Shown piece after piece: positions 1 through 8,984 of a DNA stretch of 64,000 nt; the first letter of the stretch is position 1; the number at the start of each line of letters is the position of its first letter. The notes beneath the pieces are model-generated. The model had not been told where the DNA came from. It worked only from the letters and a program-made list of their open reading frames with translations, and searched no databases. The stretch comes from CAIWAH01 sp964602595 (GTDB taxonomy: Bacteria > Verrucomicrobiota > Verrucomicrobiia > Limisphaerales > UBA9464), in NCBI GenBank assembly GCA_964602595.1, contig CAZRRO010000025.1, forward strand, positions 36,297 through 100,296, written 5' to 3'. A program made the translations under genes and the position numbers.

Positions 1-3000
1 CGTCTCGCGGTGTCCGATTCCGGCACCGTGGCGTGGCTGGCGTCACTCTCCAATACCGTCCAACGCATCCGCCTCGACGAGTGGACCCACGCCGGGGAAG
101 CCGCCCTCGGGGAGACCAACGCCCCGCGTCACGCGCTGCTGGTCGCGGTGTCCCCGGGCGCCACCGACGATTTCGTGGCGCTGACCGCTCCAACCCGGGT
201 CTCTGCGGCCGAGCCCTACCAGCTTGTCGGCTTTCGCAACGCGGGCCGGCTGGACCAGGTCCTTGAGCTCGGAACCCAGCCCTACGGTCCCGGGCTCATT
301 CCGGGACGAACCCCGGCGGAATTCTACGTGACCCTGTCGAAGCACACCTACCGGGTCCGCTTGGCCGACTCCGGCATTGAAACCGCCGTCCATCGCAACC
401 TGCTCGACGTGCCGTCCGGATATGTCAGCCAAGCCGCCTTGGTCGGCACCAATCTCGTCTTCGCGGGCGGCCTGGTGGTGGACGCCGAAACCCTCGCGGA
501 TGCCGGCGAATACCCATTCAGCGGCACTCCACCGCTAAGAACCGCGGTCCTGCCGCTTCCTGACCTCGGGCTCGTGCTGTTTGCCGTCGAGAACGGCCGC
601 CTCCGGAGCTATGACCTCGGGACCCGCGAGGAGGCGAGGACGTTGGTGCTGCCCGGGGATGGAAACACGGCGCCCTACGACCGGTTGGTGCCCTGGGGCC
701 GCCGCGGGGCGGCCATGGTCTCCTGGTCGGCCCGCCAACTTCGGATCGTCGATGACGCTGCGCTTTCCGCCCCGCTCGCGGAACTCGGCATCTCGCTGGA
801 ACTGCCCTCCCGCGTCCCTTGGCCGGCGTCTTCTCCCCGGCCGGGAAACGTTCCCGTCACGATCGTGCTCACCAACCGAGGCCCGGAAGTGGCCCTCAAT
901 CTGCGGACGGAAATCGGGCACGGAGACTTCGCTTTCCACGACTTCCTCCTGCCGGGTGGGTCCATCGTCGTCCGGCGCGAGCTGGAACCGGCCATGGTTG
1001 GCCCGGCGGTCGTCACTGCCGGTGTCACGGCGGAGACCGCGGACCCGGACCGCGGCAACAATTCCGCGACCGCCTCCACCGTCGTCGAACCGCTGGAAGG
1101 TCCGGGCCAGGCCATTGTCCCACTCCACGGCCGACACCTGGTCGCGCGCCCCGACAGCTCCGAACTATGGGTAGCCACGGGCCTGGAATCCGGCTTCGAA
1201 GGCGTGATCGGGCTGGAGCCGACCATGGGCCAGCGAGTTCGGGCGGTCGAAGTCGGTCCCGACCCTCGACGCCTCGCGCCGATGGCCGACAACCGGGGAT
1301 TCTATGTGCAACTGGGTGCGAACCGGCTGGTGCGCTGGAATCTTGATGCGAACGGCATCGACTTCGACCGCACCTTCACGGGCGGCGCAGTGATCGATTT
1401 CGTCAGCCTTCCCGGCCCGGGCGAACGACTCGCCGTCCTCCAGGCGGTGCGCCTCTTGGTCATCGAAGGCACCAACCAGATTCAGGCGCTCGCCCTCACC
1501 ACCAGCACCAACCGCACGCTCGCCATCGGTGGCGGCCAGTTGTGGACCGCCCGCGACAATGAGCTGCGCGTCTACAACCAGACCGCGGGCGGACTCGCCT
1601 TGGTCAGGACCGTGCCCATCTTCCAGGCGAACGGAGATTACCGGTTCGCGACCGACGGCCGGTGGGCCGGGTTTGGCGACCATGTCTTCGACCCCGCCTC
1701 CGGGCTGCGTTATTACTCGGAACCTGGCAGCGCGCCTCTCATCCCATGGCCCGACGGGACGTTTTTCGGCGTTGCCGGCAACCGCCTCCGCCGACTTACG
1801 CTCCCCAATCTCCTCCCCGCCGGTGAAGCGGCCGTGCCGGCGCTGAGCCGGGCCGGAGCCGTCCTTGACCAGGTGCGCTGGGGTGCTGAAGGCTTTGCTT
1901 TCCGGACAGAGTCCGGCCTCATCGTCAGCCTTCGATCCGCCGCCGTGCCCACTGGCCTGGCGGACCTCGCGGTGACCATCGAGCCCGTCGGCACTCCGCA
2001 TTATCTGTATCCCTCCGAGTTCCGGGTGATCGTCACCAACCGCGGTCCGGGTTCCGTCCAACGGTTCGAAGTCAGCGCAGTGTCCCAGCGGGCCGTCTCT
2101 CTCAGCGCCACCGTGCCGGCCGTCGTGGGTGGGGATTCGATCCGCATTCCGGTTGTCGAATTGGCGGCCGGCCAAGCCCGCGAAGTCCGTTTCAGCGCCG
2201 TCCCGACCGACAGCACGATTGGGTTCAACGTGGGCGTCACCGGTTCGGCCCTGGATCCCCACCCCGAGGACAATCGGCTCCAGGTCGAGTTTCCGACCCG
2301 GGCCGTCCCAGCCAATCTCGGACTCAAAATTGAATTTCCCGCCGCGCCACCGGTGGGCTCGGAATTTGATGCGTTCTGCGTGGTGACCAATGCCGGCCCG
2401 GCGGCGATTACGAATCCGGCCCTCTACTTCCGCGGATTCCGGCTGCTGCGGTGGCTGGGCACCGACCAGGGCAGGTTCGACGTGAATGGTCTCGGAGAGG
2501 GCCAGCTTCGGGACTTCGTCCCGAAGTTGGATCCGGAATCTTCGGTAAGGATTCGCCTGCGCCTGCGCGCTGACCGGCCGGGATTTTATGGGCTGCGGGC
2601 ATCGCTGAATCTGTTCGTCGATGATCCGGATCGCAGCGACAACTGGATCCGCGCCGTCCTCCACATTCCGGAACCCGGCGGTTCCACCGCCTTCCCTCGG
2701 CTCGCGGTGGATTTTGTCCGCGGCCAATGGTCGCCCGCCCGGAACCAGTGGATCGTTGGCGACGAATTCGGCCTGACCTACCTCCATGCCGAGACACTTT
2801 TGCCCCTAGGCGGCCTGACGTTTCCGTTCGAGGCGAGCGAATACCTCCAGAACCAAGAGGGCACCCACGTGTGGCTGGGAACGGACTTCGGCTACGATCG
2901 CTTCGACTTGGCAACGGGGCTGGTGGACCTGCGAATCGCGCCCGACCAAATCTCGGCTCGCTACAACGCGACGGCCGCGACTCTGCCCGGCCGGCCGGAT

Positions 3001-4752
3001 GCCCTCGTCCTCTTCGGGCTGACCGTCGACTCCCAGCTGGAAGTTTCTGTCGTCGCCAATGGTCGCCGCCTCCCGGATACCTACACCGCAGACTTGGCCT
3101 GGCAGGGGAGGCGCTTGGTTGCAGTCGGAGGCCCGGAAAACCGGGTCTTCGTCTCCAATGGTGGCCAGATGCGCGAACTCGAAGTCACGCCAACCGGCCT
3201 GCGGTTCGTGCGCAACCTCGACGCCTATCAGCGTCACACTGACCAACCCATGGCCGTCTCCGGCGGACTGCTGGTGCAGGGATTTGAGGACGCGCTCGAC
3301 CTTGCCTCACTGACTTGGGTGCCCGTCGGCTCCCTCGTCCGCCCCGTGTATGACGCGCTTTCATTCCGGCAGGGAATCCTGCCGGATGGTTCCAGCCGGA
3401 TCGAGGCGTTCGACCTGCTCCAACGGCAGCCCGTCTGGGCCGTGCCGGGGCACTGGCCCAACCTCCCGCTGGTGGGCGCAGGAACCCGCGGAGCCCTCGC
3501 GTTGGGGCCGGACGGCGGTTTGATTGCGCCGCCGTCTCCTCGGGCCGTTGACCTGCGCCTGGATGCCCTCGGGACGCCCACCATCGCCGGCGTCGGCCGC
3601 GAGTTCCCCGTAACCCTGCGCCTGCGTCAGTCAGACACCTGGCTGGCTGGCCGGGTCCGGATCCAGGCCGAGCTGCCTGCCGGGGTTGAGTTGGTGGAAC
3701 CCGCCGTTGCCGGAACCTCCCCGGAGTTCACGCTGCCGTTCACGCTGCCCTCGACCAACCTCACGGTGCGGCTGCGCGCCGCAACCCCGGGTCCCATTCA
3801 CCTGAGTTTCCGGGCCAGTTCCGACTTGGAAGATCCGACCCCGGCAGATGCCCGAGTGGACCTGGACCTCACCGTGCCACCCGCCCCGGTGGTGCTGCTC
3901 TCCGACCTCACCGTGAACGAAACCGGTGAACCCTTCATGCTCCGGCTTTCCCATCCGGCCCCGGAGACGCTGTCCATAACCTTGCGGGCCGAACCGATCA
4001 CCACCGAGGCCGACGACCTCCTCAGCCCGACCCTTGAGGTCACCTTCACGGCGGGCCGCAGTGAAACCGAGGTTTACTGGATCCAAGGCGATTCGACCGT
4101 CGAGGAGGACGAGCAGTTTAGGCTGAGCGTCGTCCCGGGCCTCCTAGCAGCCAGCGCCGCCAGTGCCACCGTGACCATCCGCAACGAAGATTTGGCCAAC
4201 CTCCGCACGTCCCCAGAGAATCGCCCGGAGGGCAATGCCGACGCGGTTCCCACCTCGGTCCAGGTCTGGGTGGACGGCGAGCTGGAGACCCCGGTTGAGC
4301 TCGGGTTTGCCACCGTGGCGGGAACGGCCTTGGCCGGGGAGGATTTCCTGCCGCTGACCGGACGTATGGTCTTCAACTCGCAGCAGCGGACCAACCGCAT
4401 CCGCGTCGCCATCGTGGGTGACACAACCTACGAGCCGGCCGAGACCTTCGGCTTCGACTGGTTGGAGCCGCTGGGCGCACTCCTCCCGCGGACCGTCACG
4501 ACCGTGACGCTCCAGAATGACGATCCCGTGCCCGCGCCGGTGGCCACCGTCAGCATCGCGCCGGACGGACGGCTCGCCATCCAGTTCCTCGGCCTGCCGG
4601 GCGTGCGTTATAATCTGCAGTCCCGCGAAATGGTCACCACCGGCACTTGGCGGACCGAAGGCGGAACGGTCACGGGCGCGGGCGGAATACTGACCCTTCG
4701 CCCGGCGGCCCGCACCAACGACACTTGGTTCTACCGGCTTCAGGCCAACTGA
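1..4752 (+). CDS. Giant secreted protein with DUF11-like and Calx-beta domains (5' end outside window)
   Basis: The reading frame is open through base 1, so the gene very probably begins upstream; the GTG at 10 is only the first start-like codon in view. Counting from it (1580 residues), DUF11/CARDB-like beta-sandwich units with 'VTNRGP/VTNAGP' signatures occur near residues 275-365, 660-760, 775-880 and 1190-1290. Two Calx-beta-like units follow near 1294-1390 and 1398-1500 (for example 'TVEEDEQFRLSV'). The last ~70 residues form a module ending '..DTWFYRLQAN', a tail type I associate with secreted verrucomicrobial proteins. WD/propeller-like stretches lie between the DUF11 units. The likely role is an extracellular or surface structural/adhesive protein; no catalytic motif is visible. 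Exact domain borders are estimates. Confidence 0.8.
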   Translation, partial: RLAVSDSGTVAWLASLSNTVQRIRLDEWTHAGEAALGETNAPRHALLVAVSPGATDDFVALTAPTRVSAAEPYQLVGFRNAGRLDQVLELGTQPYGPGLIPGRTPAEFYVTLSKHTYRVRLADSGIETAVHRNLLDVPSGYVSQAALVGTNLVFAGGLVVDAETLADAGEYPFSGTPPLRTAVLPLPDLGLVLFAVENGRLRSYDLGTREEARTLVLPGDGNTAPYDRLVPWGRRGAAMVSWSARQLRIVDDAALSAPLAELGISLELPSRVPWPASSPRPGNVPVTIVLTNRGPEVALNLRTEIGHGDFAFHDFLLPGGSIVVRRELEPAMVGPAVVTAGVTAETADPDRGNNSATASTVVEPLEGPGQAIVPLHGRHLVARPDSSELWVATGLESGFEGVIGLEPTMGQRVRAVEVGPDPRRLAPMADNRGFYVQLGANRLVRWNLDANGIDFDRTFTGGAVIDFVSLPGPGERLAVLQAVRLLVIEGTNQIQALALTTSTNRTLAIGGGQLWTARDNELRVYNQTAGGLALVRTVPIFQANGDYRFATDGRWAGFGDHVFDPASGLRYYSEPGSAPLIPWPDGTFFGVAGNRLRRLTLPNLLPAGEAAVPALSRAGAVLDQVRWGAEGFAFRTESGLIVSLRSAAVPTGLADLAVTIEPVGTPHYLYPSEFRVIVTNRGPGSVQRFEVSAVSQRAVSLSATVPAVVGGDSIRIPVVELAAGQAREVRFSAVPTDSTIGFNVGVTGSALDPHPEDNRLQVEFPTRAVPANLGLKIEFPAAPPVGSEFDAFCVVTNAGPAAITNPALYFRGFRLLRWLGTDQGRFDVNGLGEGQLRDFVPKLDPESSVRIRLRLRADRPGFYGLRASLNLFVDDPDRSDNWIRAVLHIPEPGGSTAFPRLAVDFVRGQWSPARNQWIVGDEFGLTYLHAETLLPLGGLTFPFEASEYLQNQEGTHVWLGTDFGYDRFDLATGLVDLRIAPDQISARYNATAATLPGRPDALVLFGLTVDSQLEVSVVANGRRLPDTYTADLAWQGRRLVAVGGPENRVFVSNGGQMRELEVTPTGLRFVRNLDAYQRHTDQPMAVSGGLLVQGFEDALDLASLTWVPVGSLVRPVYDALSFRQGILPDGSSRIEAFDLLQRQPVWAVPGHWPNLPLVGAGTRGALALGPDGGLIAPPSPRAVDLRLDALGTPTIAGVGREFPVTLRLRQSDTWLAGRVRIQAELPAGVELVEPAVAGTSPEFTLPFTLPSTNLTVRLRAATPGPIHLSFRASSDLEDPTPADARVDLDLTVPPAPVVLLSDLTVNETGEPFMLRLSHPAPETLSITLRAEPITTEADDLLSPTLEVTFTAGRSETEVYWIQGDSTVEEDEQFRLSVVPGLLAASAASATVTIRNEDLANLRTSPENRPEGNADAVPTSVQVWVDGELETPVELGFATVAGTALAGEDFLPLTGRMVFNSQQRTNRIRVAIVGDTTYEPAETFGFDWLEPLGALLPRTVTTVTLQNDDPVPAPVATVSIAPDGRLAIQFLGLPGVRYNLQSREMVTTGTWRTEGGTVTGAGGILTLRPAARTNDTWFYRLQAN

Positions 4753-4812
4753 ACCGCCGGCTGGACCGGATTCACCGATCCGAGCCCGGCAGTCTTCCGG
4801 CGCCATTCATCA

Positions 4813-4840
4813 CGACACGGTCCCGTCCGCGGCCGTGTCG
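4813..4840. other. Hairpin between the giant protein gene and the retron locus
   Basis: The 8-base arms cgacacgg (4813-4820) and ccgtgtcg (4833-4840) are perfectly complementary around a 12-base loop. There is no T-run, so it is not a canonical terminator. It could still separate the upstream gene from the retron operon. The 150-base gap holds no other recognisable feature. Confidence 0.35.
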
Positions 4841-4902
4841 GTGGGCCCGCGCTTGACCGGCCGGCCCGATTGTTTCCAGTGTCGCGGCCGAAACTTCACC
4901 TC

Positions 4903-6657
4903 ATGCCCGAGCCCCGACTCCAACGCGGATCCATGCTGCTGGTGGAGGAGTGCTTCGCGGCGGAGGACGACCGCTTCGTGGCGGAATTGCGCGCGGTGGA
5001 TCAGCCCAAGCTGTTGGCGGCCTTTGCCGACCGTTGGAAGCAGGATTCCCGGCCATGGGCCCGGCAGCAGATGCTGGCCTACCTGGAACTGCCTTTCGAC
5101 CGCCCAGGTCATCAGCCGGTGGTAAAGCGGCTGTTCAAGCACGCGGAGGCGCGGCGCGACCACGAACTCATGGCATTTTTCCTCGTGGCCTTCGACCGAC
5201 AGGTCCGCCGGGTGATCACGCAGCACTGGACTTGGAGCGCCTCCTTCCGCGGCGGCCTGCAGGTCGAGGTGCTGGCGGCGCCCCGCAATGCGATACCCGG
5301 CCAGAGTTCGATGCAGCGGGATCCGGTCACCGGCCGCCCCGTGCCCATGCCCATGCCGGCAAATCCGCGGCTCTTCAAATACCGGACGCGCTACTACCTC
5401 CGACGTCGCGCCTGGCGCCATTTCCGCAAACTGGGCTTCGGCCAGCCCGAGGCCTACCCCGCGGCCATCTCCCGGGCGTTGATCGCGTATCGTGACGCCG
5501 ACTTCGCCAAAGGGGAGAACATCCTGGATTCCTGGGGCCTGCTGCACGCGTGCTTCGGCGAACACGACGCGTTGGAGTTCGGGCCGATCCATCCCCGCCT
5601 TAAGGAAAACCGCTCCTTCGGCGAACTGGCGAGCGCCCCGGCCTTCGCCGCGGCTTGGCGGACACCGGCCGCCGGCACGATCCTGTTTTCGCTGCTGTTC
5701 CGCGCCCAATCCCGGCTGGTTCGCGTGTGGGCGAAACAGACGTTCGAGCGCGAACATCCCGCCTACGCGGCGTCGGTGGACGAGCTGCTCCAGTTGCTTG
5801 ATCACGACGACGGGGACATCCAGCAACTCGGCGCCCGGCTGCTCACCAACGCGCCGGGCCTGCCAACGCTGCCCGTCACCGCCTGGCTGCGCCTGTTGGC
5901 AACCCGCAATCCGGAAGCCCTCGCGACGCTCTGCGACCTCTTCGCCAAGCACGTGAGCGGCGAGAGGCTGACCCTCGCCCAGATCCTCGAATTGGCCTGT
6001 GCCCAGCCGGTTCCGGTCGCCCGGCTGGCGCTGAAGTTCCTGCGGGAACGCCCGGTCACCTCGGCCGCCGACCGGTCCGCCACCACCGCGGTGGCCGACA
6101 CCCGGTGCGAAGCCTTAGCGGGTGAGCTTGCCCGCTGGGCATTGGGTGTTCTGGGTGGCGCGGAGAATTACCAGACCGAGCCGGTCAGCCGCTTCTTCGA
6201 TAGCCTGCGCCCCGGTTCGCGCGACGCGGCGTGGGCCTGGCTCGTCGCCGAAGGTTCGCCCGGCCTCGCCGATTCGGTGCTGTGGAGCCGGCTCATCGAG
6301 ACTCCCTTCGATGACCTGCGCCTGCGTCTAGTGGATCACCTCGAACGGGAGACCGAACGGCGCGCCGGACTGGCCCACGATCTCCGCGCCGTCTGGACCT
6401 CCGTGCTGCTCGGTGTTCACCGCGGCGGCCGCCAGAAGGCGAAGGCGGTGCGCCAGCTCGGCGAGGCGATCGGCGCCGATCCGGCCCGTTCCGAGGCTCT
6501 GCTGCCCGTGCTCGCGGTGGCAGTGCGGTCGGTTCGCCGGCCGGAAGCCCGCGCGGGCCTCGCCGCCGTGATGGCGCTCCTCGCGCAGCGCCCCGAACTG
6601 ACCCCGGCCGTGCGCCGGGTCCTGCCCGAGTTGCAGTGGACGGAGGGAGCCGCGTGA
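4903..6657 (+). CDS. ARM/HEAT-like helical repeat protein, putative retron accessory protein
   Basis: This 584-residue protein has no enzyme motif that I recognise. Its second half (about residues 260-575) is a run of amphipathic helices rich in Leu/Ala with periodic patterns such as 'LLQLLDHDDGDIQQLGARLLTNAP' split over successive helices, which reads as ARM/HEAT-type repeats. The N-terminal ~200 residues are more basic and contain a 'TRYYLRRRAWRHFRKLG' helix. I start at the ATG at 4903 rather than the in-frame 4870 because the protein-like sequence begins there; neither has a clear Shine-Dalgarno. The stop overlaps the GTG of the SWIM gene (GTGA), indicating translational coupling. In type XIII retrons, as I recall, an ARM-repeat protein and SWIM proteins accompany the RT; the assignment here is inferred from context and fold impression. 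Confidence 0.72.
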   Translation: MPEPRLQRGSMLLVEECFAAEDDRFVAELRAVDQPKLLAAFADRWKQDSRPWARQQMLAYLELPFDRPGHQPVVKRLFKHAEARRDHELMAFFLVAFDRQVRRVITQHWTWSASFRGGLQVEVLAAPRNAIPGQSSMQRDPVTGRPVPMPMPANPRLFKYRTRYYLRRRAWRHFRKLGFGQPEAYPAAISRALIAYRDADFAKGENILDSWGLLHACFGEHDALEFGPIHPRLKENRSFGELASAPAFAAAWRTPAAGTILFSLLFRAQSRLVRVWAKQTFEREHPAYAASVDELLQLLDHDDGDIQQLGARLLTNAPGLPTLPVTAWLRLLATRNPEALATLCDLFAKHVSGERLTLAQILELACAQPVPVARLALKFLRERPVTSAADRSATTAVADTRCEALAGELARWALGVLGGAENYQTEPVSRFFDSLRPGSRDAAWAWLVAEGSPGLADSVLWSRLIETPFDDLRLRLVDHLERETERRAGLAHDLRAVWTSVLLGVHRGGRQKAKAVRQLGEAIGADPARSEALLPVLAVAVRSVRRPEARAGLAAVMALLAQRPELTPAVRRVLPELQWTEGAA

Positions 6658-8309
6658 ACCTGCGTTTTGCCTACCTCGGACGGAGCGAACTTCAGGCCGG
6701 ACCGTCCGCCCAGCTGCTCAACCTGGCGCCCAACCTCGCCCGCGAGCCCGTGGCCTTCGACGCCGCGCTCCGGCAGCCCCTGCGTTTCCGCGAGGCGATG
6801 TCCGCGCTGCACGACATCGTCATCTCCGACCTGCGGTTCAAGCCGCGGGACAAGTCCGCCTACGAGGAGTGGAAGGCGAACGAACGCCGTCGGCTCGCGG
6901 AAGTGCGGAGCAACGCCTATACACAGGCCGTCAAGGCCATCGAAACCCGGCGCGACGAGCCGCTGCCGCCAGACCTTGAACGCCAGTTCTCTGCCAGCCG
7001 GAAGCGCTACTGGAACGCCCGGCAGGCTTACTCGAATTACCTCCTCAAGCACGACGTGGCCCTGTGGCGCCAGCTGATGCCGTGCGACCCGGTCATCACG
7101 GTGGCGGACGACGTTGTCTTCTTCGAATGCTTCTCGGCGGACGAAAGCAGCTACGGCTGCCTGAGTGTCGAGCGGGACGCCGGCTTCGGACCCAGCGCGG
7201 AGACGAAGTTCGGGACGACCAACGTGGACTACTCGTGGGGCCTGTTCGACCATTTCCAGAGCCTGCGTTCCTACCGTGAAACCCGGTTCCGGATTGATCC
7301 CGCGGGCTTCAGCGTCGCCACGTCGGGCCGGCCGGAATTTCGGGAAGAGAAGATTGATCTGCCAGCCGGGTGGCTGCGCGGTTTCATGCAAATCCAGGCC
7401 GCCATGGGCCTCCCGGCGCAACGGCTGACGCTGGGTCGGGAGGCGGTCTATTCGCTGCTCGCCTTCCTGCGCCGACACAAGGCCCAGAAGAGTCCCCGCG
7501 CGCTCCGCTTCGAGCTGCGCGCCGACGCCCCGCCGGCACTGGTGCTCGAGCCGTGGGAGGAGCGCATCCCGCTGCACGGCGAACCCGGCGTGCTCGGCCC
7601 GGAACCGATCCGCATCTGGGGTCGGCAACGCCTGCTCGCCCTCGCCCGTGTCCTGCCGCTGGTCGAGCGCATCGACGTCTATCTGCTCGGCACCGGGCTG
7701 CCTTCGTTCTGGGTGGCGAAGATGGGCGAAATGACCCTCACGCTCGGGCTGTCGGGCTGGACCACGAACGATTGGACCCGCGCCTCCGCGCTCGACCTGC
7801 TGGCGCCGGTGCCGGAAGCCGCGCCGGAAATGGTCCGGCAGGTCGCCGGGTTCATGCAGCAGTCACGGCGGGCGGACTTCGCGGCGATTGTGGCCCAATG
7901 CGGTCACCAGACCGCGCTCGCCGCCTCGGCGCTGCGGCGGTTGGCCCACACCGGCCAACTGATCCACGACCTCGCCGGCGGGGTGTCACGATGGCGCCAG
8001 ATCATGCCCATGGCGTTAGGCGAGGAACAGTTGGGTCCGCCCAACGCCGAAGCGGTCGGCGCCCAGGACCTCGTGCGGGGTGGCAAGGTCACCGTGGATT
8101 CCCGCCTGACCGCCCCGGCGGGCGGATCGGTGCTCACTGGCGTGGCCGGCCACAAGCCGGTGGAGGTGCTGCTCGATGCGGACGGCCGGATCAAGCGCGG
8201 CCGTTGCCTGTGCGGGCATCACCAGAAGGCGGGCCTGCGCATGGGTCCGTGCCGGCACCTGCTCGCGCTGCGGGCGTTGGCGTGGCGGCAAAACCAACCG
8301 GGAGGTTGA
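6654..8309 (+). CDS. Winged-helix/SWIM zinc-finger protein, putative retron effector or accessory
   Basis: The 551-residue protein ends with a SWIM zinc finger: Cys518-x-Cys520, twelve residues, then Cys533-x-His535 ('RCLCGHH...GPCRHLLALRALAW'). Just before it, roughly residues 405-450, 'LAASALRRLAHTGQLIHDLAG' and its surroundings look like a winged helix, fitting the 'WHSWIM' description used for type XIII retron partners. The N-terminal 400 residues have no recognised domain. The GTG at 6654 is preferred over the ATG at 6636 because it gives the 4-base GTGA overlap with the upstream gene. SWIM domains bind DNA or proteins, so a nucleic-acid-sensing role with the ARM protein and RT is plausible but is an inference. 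No nuclease motif was seen. Confidence 0.8.
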   Translation: MNLRFAYLGRSELQAGPSAQLLNLAPNLAREPVAFDAALRQPLRFREAMSALHDIVISDLRFKPRDKSAYEEWKANERRRLAEVRSNAYTQAVKAIETRRDEPLPPDLERQFSASRKRYWNARQAYSNYLLKHDVALWRQLMPCDPVITVADDVVFFECFSADESSYGCLSVERDAGFGPSAETKFGTTNVDYSWGLFDHFQSLRSYRETRFRIDPAGFSVATSGRPEFREEKIDLPAGWLRGFMQIQAAMGLPAQRLTLGREAVYSLLAFLRRHKAQKSPRALRFELRADAPPALVLEPWEERIPLHGEPGVLGPEPIRIWGRQRLLALARVLPLVERIDVYLLGTGLPSFWVAKMGEMTLTLGLSGWTTNDWTRASALDLLAPVPEAAPEMVRQVAGFMQQSRRADFAAIVAQCGHQTALAASALRRLAHTGQLIHDLAGGVSRWRQIMPMALGEEQLGPPNAEAVGAQDLVRGGKVTVDSRLTAPAGGSVLTGVAGHKPVEVLLDADGRIKRGRCLCGHHQKAGLRMGPCRHLLALRALAWRQNQPGG

Positions 8310-8328
8310 ACCCATTCACACATATTCA

Positions 8329-8634
8329 GTGAAGGTAAATTCCGATGAACCTTGGCCGTTCGATCAGCCGCGCAACTGCGCGACGTTCACCATGCGACAG
8401 GTATTGGATGGATCGGAGCCAATACTTCTCGTGTCTCACGATGCTGATGACCATGGGTGGCAATTTATCGGCACCTCTGACGCATCAATGGCTGACGCGA
8501 AACTTGTCTGCTTGGAGCATATCGTTCGTCTTGATCCGACGGTTTTGGAGATCGCCAGTCTCCCGCCCGGTTGGCAGGCGGTGCGAGAACGGGTCGGCGG
8601 GCAATGGGATTTGCGAGAAACACCGGTTGATTAG
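8329..8634 (+). CDS. Small conserved hypothetical protein inside the retron locus
   Basis: From the GTG at 8329 the frame encodes 101 residues with a well-formed protein signature: 'RQVLDGSEPILLVSHDADD', 'HGWQFIG', 'ADAKLVCLEHIV..DPT', 'LPPGWQAVRE'. I recognise this as a widespread family of short bacterial proteins of unknown function, many with nearly the same blocks, but I cannot give a family accession. It starts 20 bases after the SWIM gene stop. A GGAGG lies at 8301-8305, well placed for a start slightly further upstream (no ATG/GTG there), so the exact start is uncertain. The coding is noticeably less GC-rich than its neighbours. It sits between the SWIM gene and the candidate msr-msd, where I do not know of a standard retron component. 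Confidence 0.7.
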   Translation: MKVNSDEPWPFDQPRNCATFTMRQVLDGSEPILLVSHDADDHGWQFIGTSDASMADAKLVCLEHIVRLDPTVLEIASLPPGWQAVRERVGGQWDLRETPVD

Positions 8635-8710
8635 ATCGAATAGCTAGACCGTTGAACGCAGAACTCGAAGACGCTATGAACCGACCGCTGGCCGTTACTT
8701 TTGTTCTTTG

Positions 8711-8725
8711 GGAAGGGGTGTGCGT
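8711..8725 (+). repeat. Retron a1 arm (pairs with a2 at 8918-8931)
   Basis: The 15-base a1 segment ggaaggggtgtgcgt pairs with the 14-base a2 segment acgcacccccttcc; every base of a2 is paired and only T8719 is bulged. The pairing brackets the whole msr-msd, as expected for the terminal stem that retron RTs need for priming. Confidence 0.65.
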
Positions 8726-8806
8726 GGCTTTTGAGCCTATCCTGCTGCGGTGTTCCGCCGCGGTTGCGTTTGCCTGTCCATGCATCCCCAAAGCCGTTGT
8801 TCGTTT

Positions 8807-8879
8807 GGGCCGTCGCACACTGCTGGCGGCGAACCAAAACGACCCGAGGGTCTTCGCCGCCAGCAGTGTGCGACGGCCC
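8807..8879 (+). repeat. msd stem: perfect 27-bp inverted repeat with 19-base loop
   Basis: Bases 8807-8833 are exactly complementary to 8853-8879. The 19-base loop (8834-8852) contains a second small inverted repeat, gacc (8841-8844) with ggtc (8849-8852). This is the strongest secondary-structure element in the gap and would be reverse-transcribed into a hairpin single-stranded DNA if the RNA is a retron template. The absence of a T-tract argues against a transcription terminator. Confidence 0.85.
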
Positions 8880-8984
8880 TTGGTGAACGGCCTTGGTCCT
8901 GAGGGTGAAGTCATCAGACGCACCCCCTTCCCAATTTACCTTCCCGCCGCCCAAAACGACCCAGCCGGTCGCCGCCCCTGAACT

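Larger units (their letters stand above)
8711..8931 (+). ncRNA. Candidate retron msr-msd non-coding RNA
   Basis: The gap before the RT gene has the architecture of a retron RNA. A terminal stem (a1/a2) pairs 8711-8725 with 8918-8931: 14 base pairs with one bulged T (8719). Directly after a1 come two short stem-loops of msr type: ggct/agcc (8726-8737, loop tttg) and a 9-bp stem (8744-8752 with 8756-8764, loop ttc, two or three G-T pairs). Then follows a long msd hairpin with a perfect 27-bp stem (8807-8833 with 8853-8879). A guanosine next to the end of a1 (8726 or 8727) is the natural candidate for the 2'-5' branch point. Position (same strand, just upstream of the RT) matches known retrons. 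Boundaries and branch site are inferred; no covariance check was possible. Confidence 0.75.

Noticed and set aside
8807..8879. 27-bp hairpin as a transcription terminator
   Set aside because: No T-run follows either arm, and the flanking a1/a2 pairing and msr-like stems fit a retron RNA better.
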